A stretch of 36,279 nucleotides of DNA, taken from NCBI GenBank assembly GCA_008933795.1, contig WBUJ01000021.1:1-36279 (forward strand). Reading direction: 5' to 3'. Origin of the DNA: Candidatus Contendibacter sp. (GTDB taxonomy: Bacteria > Pseudomonadota > Gammaproteobacteria > Competibacterales > Competibacteraceae). The position numbers and the translations under genes are program-made. Below are positions 8,398 to 17,822 of the stretch, piece after piece. The notes below the pieces were generated by a model. The model was not told the origin of the DNA and searched no databases. It saw nothing but the letters and a program-made list of their open reading frames with translations. How positions within the stretch are numbered: position 1 is the first letter of the stretch; each line of letters opens with the position of its first letter.

Positions 8398-8419
8398 ACC
8401 CCGCCCCGGCGGGGTTTTT
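8398..8419 (+). terminator. Rho-independent terminator of the BI-1/YccA gene
   Basis: ACCCCGC (8398-8404) pairs with GCGGGGT (8409-8415) around a four-base loop, followed by a T run to 8419. It lies 28 bp after the BI-1 stop. On the minus strand no T run follows the stem, so it serves the plus-strand gene rather than the convergent pilR. Confidence 0.85.
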
Positions 8420-8444
8420 CGTGGGTGGAACAGGAGTGACCCAG

Positions 8445-9863
8445 TCAGTCCAGCCCCAGCTTCTTCAACCGGTAGCGCAGCGCCCGGAAGGTGATGCCCA
8501 GTCTCTCGGCGGCAGCGGTCTTGTTGTAACGAGTTTCTTCCAGAGCACGCAGGATTGCGGCCCGCTCGATCTGTTCCAGATAGTCCTCCAGATTGCGAAC
8601 CGACGGTTGCAGAATCGGCAGGGTTTTCGGCTCAAATCCGTGGTTGGCCGGCTCGGCGAAAGTTTCGTCCGCGGTCATGGCTGTCGTTGGTTGCGGCCGC
8701 GGCGATGCCGATTCCACCGATGTGGGCAGCGATAAATCCATCGCCTGGATGATCCCGTCCTCGCACAGGGTGAACGCCCGCTCCAGAATGTTTTCCAGTT
8801 CGCGGATATTACCCGGGAAGGCGTAGACCCGCAGCGCCGCCAGCGCCGAGGGGGCCAGCTTCGCCCGTGGCAGTCCGGACTGCCGGCCAAGTCGCTCCAG
8901 GATCGCGTCGGCCAGTTCCGGAATGTCCTCGGGATGCTCGCGCAGGCTGGGCAATCGCAACTGGATCACGTTCAACCGGTAAAACAAATCCTGGCGGAAA
9001 CCGCCGTTCTGGACCAGCATCGCCAGATCCTTGTGGCTGGCGCTGAGGATGCGCACGTCGGTGGCGATTTCCGTCTGCGCGCCCACGGGTCGCACCGCCC
9101 GTTCCTGAATCGCCCGCAGCAGTTTCACCTGCATCGGCGTCGGCAAATCCGCGACTTCGTCCAGAAACAGCGTGCCGCCTCGCGCCGCCTGGAACAGTCC
9201 GCCCTTGTCCTGAGCAGCGCCGGTGAAACTACCCTTCTTGTAACCGAAGAATTCGCTTTCCATCAGATGCTCGGGAATCGCCCCGCAGTTGACCGGCACG
9301 AACGGTTGATCGGCTCGTGGCCCGGACAGGTGGATCAGCCGCGCCGCTAACTCCTTGCCGGTGCCCGACTCGCCGTTGATCAGGATCGGCGCTTGGCTGC
9401 GGGCCAGTTTGGCGATCAGCGCCCGCACCTCGGCCATCGCCGGCGATTGGCCGAGCAGGGTGGGGCGGTTGACGCCGGAACCGTCTCCGCCCCGATTCAA
9501 CCGTAGCGCGGTCGCCACCATCTCGCGCAACGCCGCCAACTCGAACGGCTTGGACACGAAATCGAACGCGCCGAGTTTTAACGCTTCCACCGCGATTTCC
9601 ATGTTGCCGTGGGCGGTGATCACCGCCACCGGCAGGTTAGGACATTGCTTTTGGATGTGCGCCACCAATTCCAGTCCGCTGCCGTCGGGCAATCGCAGGT
9701 CGGTGATGCACAGGCCGAAGGTCTGGCGCTTGAGCAGGGCGCGCGCCTCGCTCAAGGTCTCCGCGGGCAGGCAGGTCACGCCCAAGGGCAACAGCGTCAT
9801 CGCGATCAGTTCGCGGATGTCGGCTTCATCATCCACGATCAAGGCATTGCAGGCATCCATCAT
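8445..9863 (-). CDS. pilR: PilR-type sigma-54-dependent response regulator
   Basis: A 472-residue NtrC-family activator. The receiver domain has acidic residues D11, D12, phosphorylation site D55 (ITDLRLPD), T83 and K105 (SKPFE). The AAA+ sigma-54 interaction domain has GESGTGKE, the loop GSFTGA (the variant seen in Pseudomonas PilR rather than GAFTGA), Walker B GGTLFLDEVADLP, and the PGNIRELENILERA motif. The C-terminus is a Fis-type helix-turn-helix (NKTAAAERLGITFRALRYRLKKLG). PilR activates pilin (pilA) transcription and other surface-associated genes. The start is ATG 9863, overlapping the pilS stop as ATGA (ATG 9860 is equally possible); the longer frame to 9965 shadows pilS. No pilin gene lies nearby. 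Confidence 0.9.
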   Translation of the reverse strand: MMDACNALIVDDEADIRELIAMTLLPLGVTCLPAETLSEARALLKRQTFGLCITDLRLPDGSGLELVAHIQKQCPNLPVAVITAHGNMEIAVEALKLGAFDFVSKPFELAALREMVATALRLNRGGDGSGVNRPTLLGQSPAMAEVRALIAKLARSQAPILINGESGTGKELAARLIHLSGPRADQPFVPVNCGAIPEHLMESEFFGYKKGSFTGAAQDKGGLFQAARGGTLFLDEVADLPTPMQVKLLRAIQERAVRPVGAQTEIATDVRILSASHKDLAMLVQNGGFRQDLFYRLNVIQLRLPSLREHPEDIPELADAILERLGRQSGLPRAKLAPSALAALRVYAFPGNIRELENILERAFTLCEDGIIQAMDLSLPTSVESASPRPQPTTAMTADETFAEPANHGFEPKTLPILQPSVRNLEDYLEQIERAAILRALEETRYNKTAAAERLGITFRALRYRLKKLGLD

Positions 9864-11575
9864 TCCGTCTCCGGGGCTGGGCCAACGGGCGTGAAGGTCA
9901 TGCGGAAACAACAGCCGCCCTCGGCGATGGGCAAATATTGCAACTGAGCCCGGTTGGCCTCGCACAACTCCCGGGCCAGATACAGGCCCAGTCCGGTACC
10001 CTTGGCCCGGGTGGTGAAGAACGGCTCGAAAAGTTTGACGGCATTTTCCTCCGAAATCCCGAAACCGGCATCACGCACCTCCAAAAACGGTCGTCCGCGG
10101 CTGTTTTCCAGACCAGCACGCAGTTCGATGCGCGGAGGTTCTCCGGGCCGGACTCCGTGCTGGCAGGCGTTGGTGCATAAATTCCATAGCACCTGCCGCA
10201 ACTGATGCGGGTCGAAGCTCACCGTCAGGGAGTCCGGCTCCACGATCCGACGCCACTCGGGCGGTGGCCCGTCCCCCTCGGGCGCGAACTCCTGGCTAAA
10301 GTCTTCTAACCACGACGCCAGGGCCAGCCGCTCCGGCTTGACTCGGCCACGCCGGGCCAGATCGAGCACGTCGGTGATGATGCGATTGGCGCGCTTGACG
10401 TGGTCGTGAACGATTTGCGCCAGCCGCCGGTCGCTGGCGCTGGCGCTGGCGGATTCCTGCAACAATTGCGCGGCGTGGCTGATCGCCGCCAGCGGATTGC
10501 GGATTTCGTGGGCGATGCCGGCGGTCAGCCGGCCCAGCGCCGCCAGCTTGATCTGTTGCAACCGTTCGGTGGCCTGTTCGGAATCATCCAGTAAAATGAG
10601 GATGTTGGCCGCCCGAAGTCCGCTCAGCCGGGTGAAGCGCGGGATCAGTTCCGGGCGATGCTCGGCCGGGCGAAACGCCCGCGCTTCCAGACCGGCGCCG
10701 TTTAGCCACGCCCGCAGCCGTTGCGCCAGCGGCGGCGACAGCGCCTCCAGCATCATGCCGGATTCTGCATCCGTCCAGCCGAGCGCGTCCCGGGCGGTAT
10801 CGTTCAGCAGCAGCACTCGACCGGCCCCGTCCACCACCACCACCCCATTTTGCAGGTGGCGGATGATGCCCTGATTCAGTTCGGCGACTTCCAGCAATTC
10901 CAGCGTGCGGCGGCGGGCCAGCGCCTCGCCGCGTCGCGCCCGCTCCGCCAGGGCATAGGTCAGCACGGCGGCGATGAACAACGCGGCCCCCAATACCCCC
11001 AGGCGAACCCAGTCGTCGGACATGTGGCTCAGGCGTTCCCACAGACCAGGCCAGCCGATCAGCCCACGCCCCGTCCGGGCCAGCGCCGTGGCGATTTGCC
11101 ACTGACTCATCAACCAGGAGCTAATCAGCAGGAAGAAGCCCAACGCGGCGGCCAAAAGCGCCGAACTGAGCGGCAGTAGAATGCCGCTGGCGGCGACGGC
11201 GGTGATCAGCAGGCTGTTCAAACTGCTGGTCAAGCCCCCCGAGGCATGGATCATGACGGTTAGGGCCAGCAAATCCACCAGCATTTGCAGGTGGGCTTGC
11301 ACCGCCAGCACCGGGCGTCGCCAGTAGCTGCCGGCGATGGCGAGCAGCGTCAGGGTTATGTAGGCCGACGCCGCCCCCAGAAACAGGTCCGGGTTCTGTT
11401 TGCCAAACAGTCGATTTTGCTCGTCCACTCCGAACGCCGTCAGCAGCACCGCCGCCAGCGCCAGCCGGTAGATATGGGAAGCGCGAAATACCCGCCACAG
11501 GTGGCGGCGATCCGGCGAATGATCGGGGGAGTCGGCGAGCGGGTTGGCGACGGTCATGGCGGGGGCGTCTTGCAT
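9860..11575 (-). CDS. pilS: PilS-type membrane sensor histidine kinase
   Basis: A 571-residue kinase. The N-terminal half holds six closely spaced hydrophobic helices (about residues 30-200), as in Pseudomonas PilS, which senses pilin levels in the membrane. A PAS domain follows (about residues 225-330, with NGVVVVDGAGRVLLLN), then the HisKA domain GIAHEIRNPLAAISHAAQLL with phospho-accepting His356, and the ATPase domain with N-box LWNLCTNACQHG, DAGFGISEE and GTGLGLYLARELCEAN. It phosphorylates the PilR protein encoded next to it (ATGA overlap). Two starts are possible, ATG 11575 and ATG 11557; neither has a good ribosome binding site, so the first few residues are uncertain. It is divergent from sucC across 231 bp. 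Confidence 0.9.
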   Translation of the reverse strand: MQDAPAMTVANPLADSPDHSPDRRHLWRVFRASHIYRLALAAVLLTAFGVDEQNRLFGKQNPDLFLGAASAYITLTLLAIAGSYWRRPVLAVQAHLQMLVDLLALTVMIHASGGLTSSLNSLLITAVAASGILLPLSSALLAAALGFFLLISSWLMSQWQIATALARTGRGLIGWPGLWERLSHMSDDWVRLGVLGAALFIAAVLTYALAERARRGEALARRRTLELLEVAELNQGIIRHLQNGVVVVDGAGRVLLLNDTARDALGWTDAESGMMLEALSPPLAQRLRAWLNGAGLEARAFRPAEHRPELIPRFTRLSGLRAANILILLDDSEQATERLQQIKLAALGRLTAGIAHEIRNPLAAISHAAQLLQESASASASDRRLAQIVHDHVKRANRIITDVLDLARRGRVKPERLALASWLEDFSQEFAPEGDGPPPEWRRIVEPDSLTVSFDPHQLRQVLWNLCTNACQHGVRPGEPPRIELRAGLENSRGRPFLEVRDAGFGISEENAVKLFEPFFTTRAKGTGLGLYLARELCEANRAQLQYLPIAEGGCCFRMTFTPVGPAPETE

Positions 11576-11767
11576 CAGGAAGAGCCGATATTCATGGGTG
11601 GCGGGTTGATTATGAGAGGGTGGCCAGGGAATTCAATCCCAGGTTCCCCAAGGCGCGGTCCAGTCGCGTGGGCCGCGCGCCTTGCTTCCCCGCGCGCGCC
11701 CTCACTACTATTTAGGCATGCCGTCGTTCCCCGTGCTTTGGTCTGTGAAGATTAAGGTTTTTCGGGA

Positions 11768-11773
11768 TAGAAT
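11768..11773 (+). promoter_or_regulatory. Candidate -10 element upstream of sucC
   Basis: TAGAAT matches 5 of 6 positions of the -10 consensus and lies 33 bp before the sucC ATG. No convincing -35 hexamer is seen at 16-18 bp upstream, so an activator may be needed or this may be chance. A GGGGG ribosome-binding stretch (11791-11795) follows. The rest of the 231-bp gap (11576-11806) shows only a weak inverted repeat at 11650-11683. Confidence 0.3.
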
Positions 11774-11806
11774 AGACGCTCCAACAGAAAGGGGGATGTA
11801 AATCGC

Positions 11807-12973
<1,167 letters not shown>

Positions 12974-13016
12974 GCGCCGGAACCTCGGCCCTCCACTAAA
13001 AGGAACAGAGCGCACC

Positions 13017-13892
13017 ATGAGTATTCTGATCGACAAAAACACCAAGGTCATCTGCCAGGGTTTCACCGGCTCGCAGGGCACCTTCCACTCCGAACAGGCG
13101 ATTGCCTATGGCACCAACCTGGTCGGCGGCATCAGCCCCGGCAAGGGCGGCAGCACCCATCTGGGCAAGCCGGTGTTCAACACCGTCTATGACGCGGTCG
13201 CCGCCACCGGCGCCAACGCCACCATGATCTACGTCCCGGCCCCGGCGGCGGGCGACGCCATCCTGGAAGCCGCCGACGCCGGCATCAAGGTCATCGCCTG
13301 CATCACCGAGGGCATTCCGGTCATGGACATGCTCAAGGTTAAGGCGGTGCTGACCAACAATTATCCGGACGTTTATCTGATTGGCCCCAACTGCCCGGGC
13401 GTGATCACCCCCGGCGCCTGCAAGATGGGCATCATGCCCGGTCATATTCACCTGCCCGGCAAGATCGGCATCGTGTCCCGCTCCGGCACCCTGACCTACG
13501 AGGCGGTTTATCAGACCACCCAGGCTAAACTGGGCCAGTCTACTTGCGTCGGCATCGGCGGCGACCCGATCCACGGCATGAGCTTCGTGGACGTGCTGAA
13601 GCTGTTCAAGGACGATCCGCAGACCGAGGGCATCGTGATGGTCGGCGAGATCGGCGGCAGCGCCGAGGAAGAGGGCGCGGCCTACATCAAGGCCAACATC
13701 AAGAAGCCGGTGGTGGCCTACATCGCCGGCGTCACCGCGCCCCCCGGTAAGCGCATGGGCCATGCCGGCGCCATCATCATGGGCGGCAAGGGCACGGCCA
13801 AGGACAAGTTCGCGGCGCTGGAGGCGGCGGGCGCCAAGATCGTCCGCTCTCCGGCGGACATCGGCGCGGCGATGAAGGAGTTCTTCAAGTAA
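13017..13892 (+). CDS. sucD: Succinyl-CoA synthetase (ADP-forming), alpha subunit
   Basis: The 291-residue protein matches SucD over its whole length: [18 protein letters not shown] (CoA-binding Rossmann domain), [39 protein letters not shown], and the active-site stretch [10 protein letters not shown], where His249 is the residue phosphorylated during catalysis. It carries the phosphohistidine and CoA site while SucC binds the nucleotide. The ribosome binding stretch AGGAAC starts at 13001. The coding region ends 20 bp before a strong terminator. Confidence 0.98.
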   Translation: MSILIDKNTKVICQGFTGSQGTFHSEQAIAYGTNLVGGISPGKGGSTHLGKPVFNTVYDAVAATGANATMIYVPAPAAGDAILEAADAGIKVIACITEGIPVMDMLKVKAVLTNNYPDVYLIGPNCPGVITPGACKMGIMPGHIHLPGKIGIVSRSGTLTYEAVYQTTQAKLGQSTCVGIGGDPIHGMSFVDVLKLFKDDPQTEGIVMVGEIGGSAEEEGAAYIKANIKKPVVAYIAGVTAPPGKRMGHAGAIIMGGKGTAKDKFAALEAAGAKIVRSPADIGAAMKEFFK

Positions 13893-13912
13893 TCATTGTT
13901 AATCTATAAGCG

Positions 13913-13957
13913 CGGGGCGCAATAGTTTTTTTCTCTATTGCGCCCCGTATGATTTTT
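13913..13957 (+). terminator. Rho-independent terminator of sucCD
   Basis: A perfect 13-bp stem is formed by CGGGGCGCAATAG (13913-13925) and CTATTGCGCCCCG (13935-13947), with a 9-nt T-rich loop (13926-13934). An interrupted T tract follows (TATGATTTTT to 13957). It sits 20 bp after the sucD stop, in the correct orientation. The rest of the gap to nadE (13958-14150) shows no other clear signal. Confidence 0.9.
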
Positions 13958-14150
13958 ATGGATAGCGTCGCTTGCGCAAACAGGATGGCGCAGGCTGTTG
14001 GCGTCAATTAAAAGGTTTCGCCACCGTGCGTTTGCTGGAGGGTTCGCTGCATCTTGCGACCGTTTTTTCCCTTTGGAATTACCCCCTGCCTTGGAAAAAG
14101 CCTTGTCCGTAGCAAGGCCCGCCTAGCCCGTTTCCGCCTGGACAAATTTC

Positions 14151-15782
14151 ATGACCATCGCTGCTGCTTCCCTTCGGGTCGTCATGGCCCAACTCGATTT
14201 TCTGGTCGGCGATATTCAGGGCAACACGGAAAAAATTATCGCCGCCGCTGTTGAAGCCCGCGACCGGCTGCGGGCCGACATGATCGTATTTCCCGAACTG
14301 ACGGTCACCGGCTATCCGCCGGAAGATCTGTTGCTGCGCCCCGGCTTCGTGAGCCAGGTAGAGCCGGCGCTGCAACGGTTGCGCGTTGAGATTCAGGGCA
14401 TCGTCGCTGTCGTCGGTTATCCCGCCGCGACCCCGGAAGGGTTGCGCAACGCGGCGGCGGTCATCGGCGACGGCGCCATTCAGGCAGTCTATTACAAGCA
14501 GTTGCTGCCCAATTACAGCGTGTTCGACGAGAAGCGCTATTTCGTGGCGGGAACGGAGCCGGGGGTGGCGACGATCAAGGGCGTCCGAGTCGGCATCACC
14601 ATTTGCGAGGATGTGTGGCAGCCTGGCCCGGTGCGACAGGCAGTCAACGCCGGCGCGCAACTGCTGGTCAATCTCAACGCCTCGCCATTCCATGCCGGCA
14701 AGGGTCGGTTGCGACTGGAAATTCTGCGCCAGCGGGTGGCGGAATGCGGCCTGCCCATCGTGTACGTCAATCTGGTCGGCGGTCAGGACGAACTGGTATT
14801 CGATGGCGGTTCGATGGTGATGAACGGGCGCGGCGCGTTGACCCAGCGCGCGCCGTTCTGCGCCGAGGGTCTGTATCCGGTGGATTTCACCCGCGGCGCG
14901 GCGGTGGAGCCAGTTCCTGGCGACATCGCGCCGGAACCGACCGAGGAAGCCGCGATTTATCAGGCCATCGTGCTGGGCGTGCGCGACTACGTGACCAAGA
15001 ACGGTTTTCCCGGTGTGGTGCTGGGACTGTCCGGTGGCATCGACTCGGCGTTGACTCTGGCCATCGCGGTAGACGCCTTGGGCGCGGAACGGGTGGAAGC
15101 GGTGTTGATGCCCTCGCGCTATACCGCCGACATGAGCAATACCGACGCCGAACAGGAAGCCCAGGCGCTGGCGGTGAAGTACCGCCTGATGCCCATCGAA
15201 CCGGCGTTCCAGGCGTTTCTCGGCATCCTGCAACCGGTGCTGGCCGGACTGCCGCCGGACAGCACCGAGGAGAACATTCAGGCCCGCTGCCGGGGCGTGC
15301 TGTTGATGGCGATTTCCAACAAGACCGGCAAGATGGTCCTGACCACCGGCAACAAGAGCGAGACAGCGGTCGGCTATTCGACCCTGTACGGCGACATGGC
15401 CGGCGGCTTTGCCCCGATCAAGGATGTACTCAAGACGACGGTTTACCGGCTGGCCGCTTATCGCAACACCCTGTCGCCAGTGATTCCGCAACGGGTGTTC
15501 GACCGGCCGCCGTCGGCGGAACTGCGCCCGGACCAGACCGATCAGGACAGCCTGCCGCCCTACGAGGTGCTGGACGCCATCCTGCGCGAGTATGTGGAGG
15601 AGGACCATTCGGTCGAGGAGCTGATCGCCGCCGGCTTCGACCGGGCGACGGTGGAGCGGGTGGCGCGACTGGTGATCGTCAACGAGTACAAGCGCCGCCA
15701 AGCCGCGCCGGGGGTGCGGATCACGCCGCGCGCCTTCGGTCGGGATCGGCGCTATCCGATCACCTCGGGATTCCGCCGCTAA
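14151..15782 (+). CDS. nadE: Glutamine-dependent NAD+ synthetase
   Basis: The 543-residue protein has the two-domain glutamine-using layout. The N-terminal nitrilase-like glutaminase domain shows the Glu-Lys-Cys triad E49 (FPELTVTGY), K116 (YYKQLLPNY) and C152 (GITICEDVW). The C-terminal synthetase domain has the ATP-pyrophosphatase loop GLSGGIDSAL (residues 292-301), TGNKSE, GYSTLYGDMAGGFAPIKDV and PPSAELRPDQTDQDSLPPYE. It makes NAD+ from deamido-NAD, ATP and glutamine-derived ammonia, the last step of NAD synthesis. ATG 14151 gives the usual length. The 3' end overlaps the convergent suhB stop by 4 bp. Confidence 0.97.
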   Translation: MTIAAASLRVVMAQLDFLVGDIQGNTEKIIAAAVEARDRLRADMIVFPELTVTGYPPEDLLLRPGFVSQVEPALQRLRVEIQGIVAVVGYPAATPEGLRNAAAVIGDGAIQAVYYKQLLPNYSVFDEKRYFVAGTEPGVATIKGVRVGITICEDVWQPGPVRQAVNAGAQLLVNLNASPFHAGKGRLRLEILRQRVAECGLPIVYVNLVGGQDELVFDGGSMVMNGRGALTQRAPFCAEGLYPVDFTRGAAVEPVPGDIAPEPTEEAAIYQAIVLGVRDYVTKNGFPGVVLGLSGGIDSALTLAIAVDALGAERVEAVLMPSRYTADMSNTDAEQEAQALAVKYRLMPIEPAFQAFLGILQPVLAGLPPDSTEENIQARCRGVLLMAISNKTGKMVLTTGNKSETAVGYSTLYGDMAGGFAPIKDVLKTTVYRLAAYRNTLSPVIPQRVFDRPPSAELRPDQTDQDSLPPYEVLDAILREYVEEDHSVEELIAAGFDRATVERVARLVIVNEYKRRQAAPGVRITPRAFGRDRRYPITSGFRR

Positions 15783-16579
15783 CGTGCCAGCGCCGGGGTC
15801 AGGTGCGGCTGCATCTCCTGCAACAGCGCCTTGAACGCTTTGGGGTTACCGGCAACGATGTTGCCGGATTGCAGAAAATCGTTGCCGCCGGCAAAATCTC
15901 CGACCAGCCCGCCCGCTTCCAGCACCAGCAGCGCCCCGCCGGCCATGTCCCAGGGCTTGAGACCGATTTCCCAGTAGCCATCCAGCCGTCCGGCCGCCAC
16001 GTAGGCCAAATCCAGCGAGGCCGCGCCGGCCCGGCGGATTTCGAGGCACCGCCCCATCAGCGCGTTGAAGATACTGAGATACGCCGGTTGATGCTGGGGA
16101 TGGCGGAACGGAAAACCGGTGCCGAGCAAGGCGTTTTCCATCGGAATGACGTTGCTGACTCGGATGCGCCGGTCGTTCATCTGCGCGCTTTCCCCGCGCG
16201 AGGCAACGAACATCTCCTGCCGGATCGGATCGTAGACCAGCGCGGCTTCCAGCCGGTTTTTGTGGCGGAAGGCGATGGAGACGGCGAAGTGCGGGATGCC
16301 GTGCAGGAAGTTAGTGGTGCCGTCCAGCGGATCGATGATCCACTGGTACTCGTCCTGGCCCGGCTGTTCGCCGCTTTCCTCGGCCAAAATGCCATGGTTG
16401 GGATAGGTCTTGCGCAAGGTCTGGATGATCTCGCGCTCGGCCTGCACGTCCGCCTCGCTGACGAAGTCGCTGCGCTGCTTGGTGGTGACAGTCAGCCGGT
16501 CGAGATGGTCGAAATGGCGCAGCAGGATGCGGCCGGCGTTGAGGGCGGCGCGCTTGGCGATGGTCAGGACGGGATTCAT
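15779..16579 (-). CDS. suhB: Inositol-1-monophosphatase family protein SuhB
   Basis: The start is ATG 16579 (MNPVLTIAKRAALNAGRILL), which gives 266 residues like E. coli SuhB (267). The open frame reaching 16636 adds an unrelated leader. Metal-binding motifs of the Li-sensitive phosphatases are clear: E67/E68 in ILAEESG, D83 and D86 in WIIDPLDGTTNF, and the C-terminal KPWDMAGGALLVLEAGG. The enzyme hydrolyses inositol 1-phosphate; in enterobacteria SuhB also joins NusA-containing antitermination complexes at rRNA operons, a role that can only be inferred here. Nearest upstream (minus-strand) neighbour is the NDUFA9-like gene, separated by a palindromic repeat. Confidence 0.95.
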   Translation of the reverse strand: MNPVLTIAKRAALNAGRILLRHFDHLDRLTVTTKQRSDFVSEADVQAEREIIQTLRKTYPNHGILAEESGEQPGQDEYQWIIDPLDGTTNFLHGIPHFAVSIAFRHKNRLEAALVYDPIRQEMFVASRGESAQMNDRRIRVSNVIPMENALLGTGFPFRHPQHQPAYLSIFNALMGRCLEIRRAGAASLDLAYVAAGRLDGYWEIGLKPWDMAGGALLVLEAGGLVGDFAGGNDFLQSGNIVAGNPKAFKALLQEMQPHLTPALAR

Positions 16580-16650
16580 GGCGGGTCGAATTGTGGGTGG
16601 GTTCAGCTTGCGCCAAACCCAAGGCAAGAGAAGCATCAGGTTGGTTTTGG

Positions 16651-16692
16651 CTCCCCTCGCCCGCTGGCGGGAGAGGGGCTGGGAGTGAGGGC
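16651..16692 (+). repeat. Dispersed palindromic (REP-like) repeat, copy A
   Basis: CCCCTC (16653-16658) pairs with GAGGGG (16673-16678), and inside it CCCGC (16660-16664) faces GCGGG (16667-16671); a GGGAGTGAGGGC tail follows. The last 26 bases (16667-16692) match 35789-35814 at 20 of 26 positions, all six differences being transitions. It lies between suhB and the NDUFA9-like gene. The core resembles short palindromic repeats that are common between genes of many proteobacteria. Confidence 0.7.
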
Positions 16693-16694
16693 TT

Positions 16695-17645
16695 TTAATC
16701 CCGGCCGGCGGCTTGGCGCAAGGCGTCGTAGCGCTGGCGTTGGTTCTGGTTGCCGAAGTACGGCCCCATGATGCCCTCGACCGAGCGCGGGGTGATGCCG
16801 AGCGCCTCCAGCCCGTTACAATCGCAAACGCTGTCCACCTGCAACGATAGATAGTTGTCCATGGTGAAAATCTTCACCGGCAGCATTCCGAAAATCTTGG
16901 CCTGCAACCGCGCCAGCGCATCCGGCAGGCCGACGACCCGCCGCTTCAGGCCCAACATCCGGGCAGTGTCCTCCACCAGTTCCTTGAAGGTATAAACGCG
17001 CGGTCCGCACAACTCGTAGCTCTGGCCGATGGTCGCATCGTCCTCCAGCGCTTTTTCGAAGGCCGCCGCCACGTCGCCGACGTAGACTGGCGCGAAGCGG
17101 GAATTTGGACAGGCCAGCGGCAGCACTGGGGCGCGCTGGAGCAGGTTGGCGAACTGGTTAAAGAAATTGTCGTTCGGCGCGAAGATGATGGACGGCTTGA
17201 AGCAGGTGACGGCCAGTCCTTGCGCTCGCATGACCCGCTGTTCGCCGGCGCCCTTGGTGGACAGATACTGGCTCGGACCCTGGGCGGCGTCGGCGCGCAG
17301 GGCGCTCATGTGCAGCAGGCGCTTGATCCCGGCCGCGTGGCAGGCGTCCGCCACCTTGCCCGGCAACTCGGCATGGACGGCGGCGAAAGTCTGGCCCGAG
17401 TACTCGTGCAGGATGCCCACCAGATTGATGACGGCGTCGCAGCCGGCGAATTGCGCCTGCAACACCGTCGGATCGTGAATGTCGGCCTCGACCAGTTGCG
17501 CGTCGGGCAAAACCTCGATATCCCGGTGCCGTTGCGGATGCCGGGTCAGCACTTTGATCCGGTAGCCTTGGTTGGCTAGTCGCGTCGCCAGATGCCGTCC
17601 GACGAAACCGGTGCCGCCCAACACGCAGATGGATTTGATGTTCAT
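16695..17645 (-). CDS. NAD(P)-binding protein of the complex I NDUFA9-like (atypical SDR) family
   Basis: A 316-residue atypical short-chain dehydrogenase. The N-terminal Rossmann fold has the nucleotide-binding motif GGTGFVGR (about residues 10-17) after ICVL, then VEADIHDP, AVINLVGIL, LLHMSALRADAAQGPSQYLSTKGAGE (with the Tyr/Lys pair YxxxK), and FKPSIIFAPNDNFFNQFANLL. The remainder contains FAPVYVGDVAAAF and SYELCGPRVYTFKELV, typical of the family related to mitochondrial NDUFA9 and plant stay-associated epimerases. The substrate is unknown; in bacteria these proteins may aid complex I or quinone metabolism, but that is not shown. An AGGAG stretch precedes ATG 17645. A TATAAG -10-like hexamer lies at 17674-17669. 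Confidence 0.87.
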   Translation of the reverse strand: MNIKSICVLGGTGFVGRHLATRLANQGYRIKVLTRHPQRHRDIEVLPDAQLVEADIHDPTVLQAQFAGCDAVINLVGILHEYSGQTFAAVHAELPGKVADACHAAGIKRLLHMSALRADAAQGPSQYLSTKGAGEQRVMRAQGLAVTCFKPSIIFAPNDNFFNQFANLLQRAPVLPLACPNSRFAPVYVGDVAAAFEKALEDDATIGQSYELCGPRVYTFKELVEDTARMLGLKRRVVGLPDALARLQAKIFGMLPVKIFTMDNYLSLQVDSVCDCNGLEALGITPRSVEGIMGPYFGNQNQRQRYDALRQAAGRD

Positions 17646-17822
17646 GCCTGTGCCTGCTCCTCGCTGTTCTTATACCGAATTATCGTTATCGGGACGGGGA
17701 CATGCCCGGCGCTCCGCCCTTACAATAACCGCCGCGCACAGCGGTCGTTTCACGGTGAAATTTACCACAGATTGGCCATGCGCTTCTCCCCGGCCAAAAC
17801 CACAATTAAGGATAATCCTGCT

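Noticed and set aside
11650-11683. Inverted repeat AAGGCGC/GCGCCTT between pilS and sucC
   Set aside because: Seven bases with a 20-base loop in very GC-rich DNA can arise by chance; no T run or promoter relation supports a function.
14055-14083. TTGCGA with 17-bp spacing to AATTAC as a nadE promoter
   Set aside because: The -10 matches only 3 of 6 consensus positions; too weak to call.
14603-16771. A 722-residue plus-strand open frame across nadE and suhB
   Set aside because: It overlaps two well-supported genes in another frame and on the other strand; its composition is Arg/Gly/Pro-rich as in frame shadows.
17592-17822. Longer N-terminus for the TauE/SafE protein
   Set aside because: The upstream residues are polar, Cys/Arg-rich and unlike the family; the ribosome binding site at 17808-17812 fits TTG 17823.
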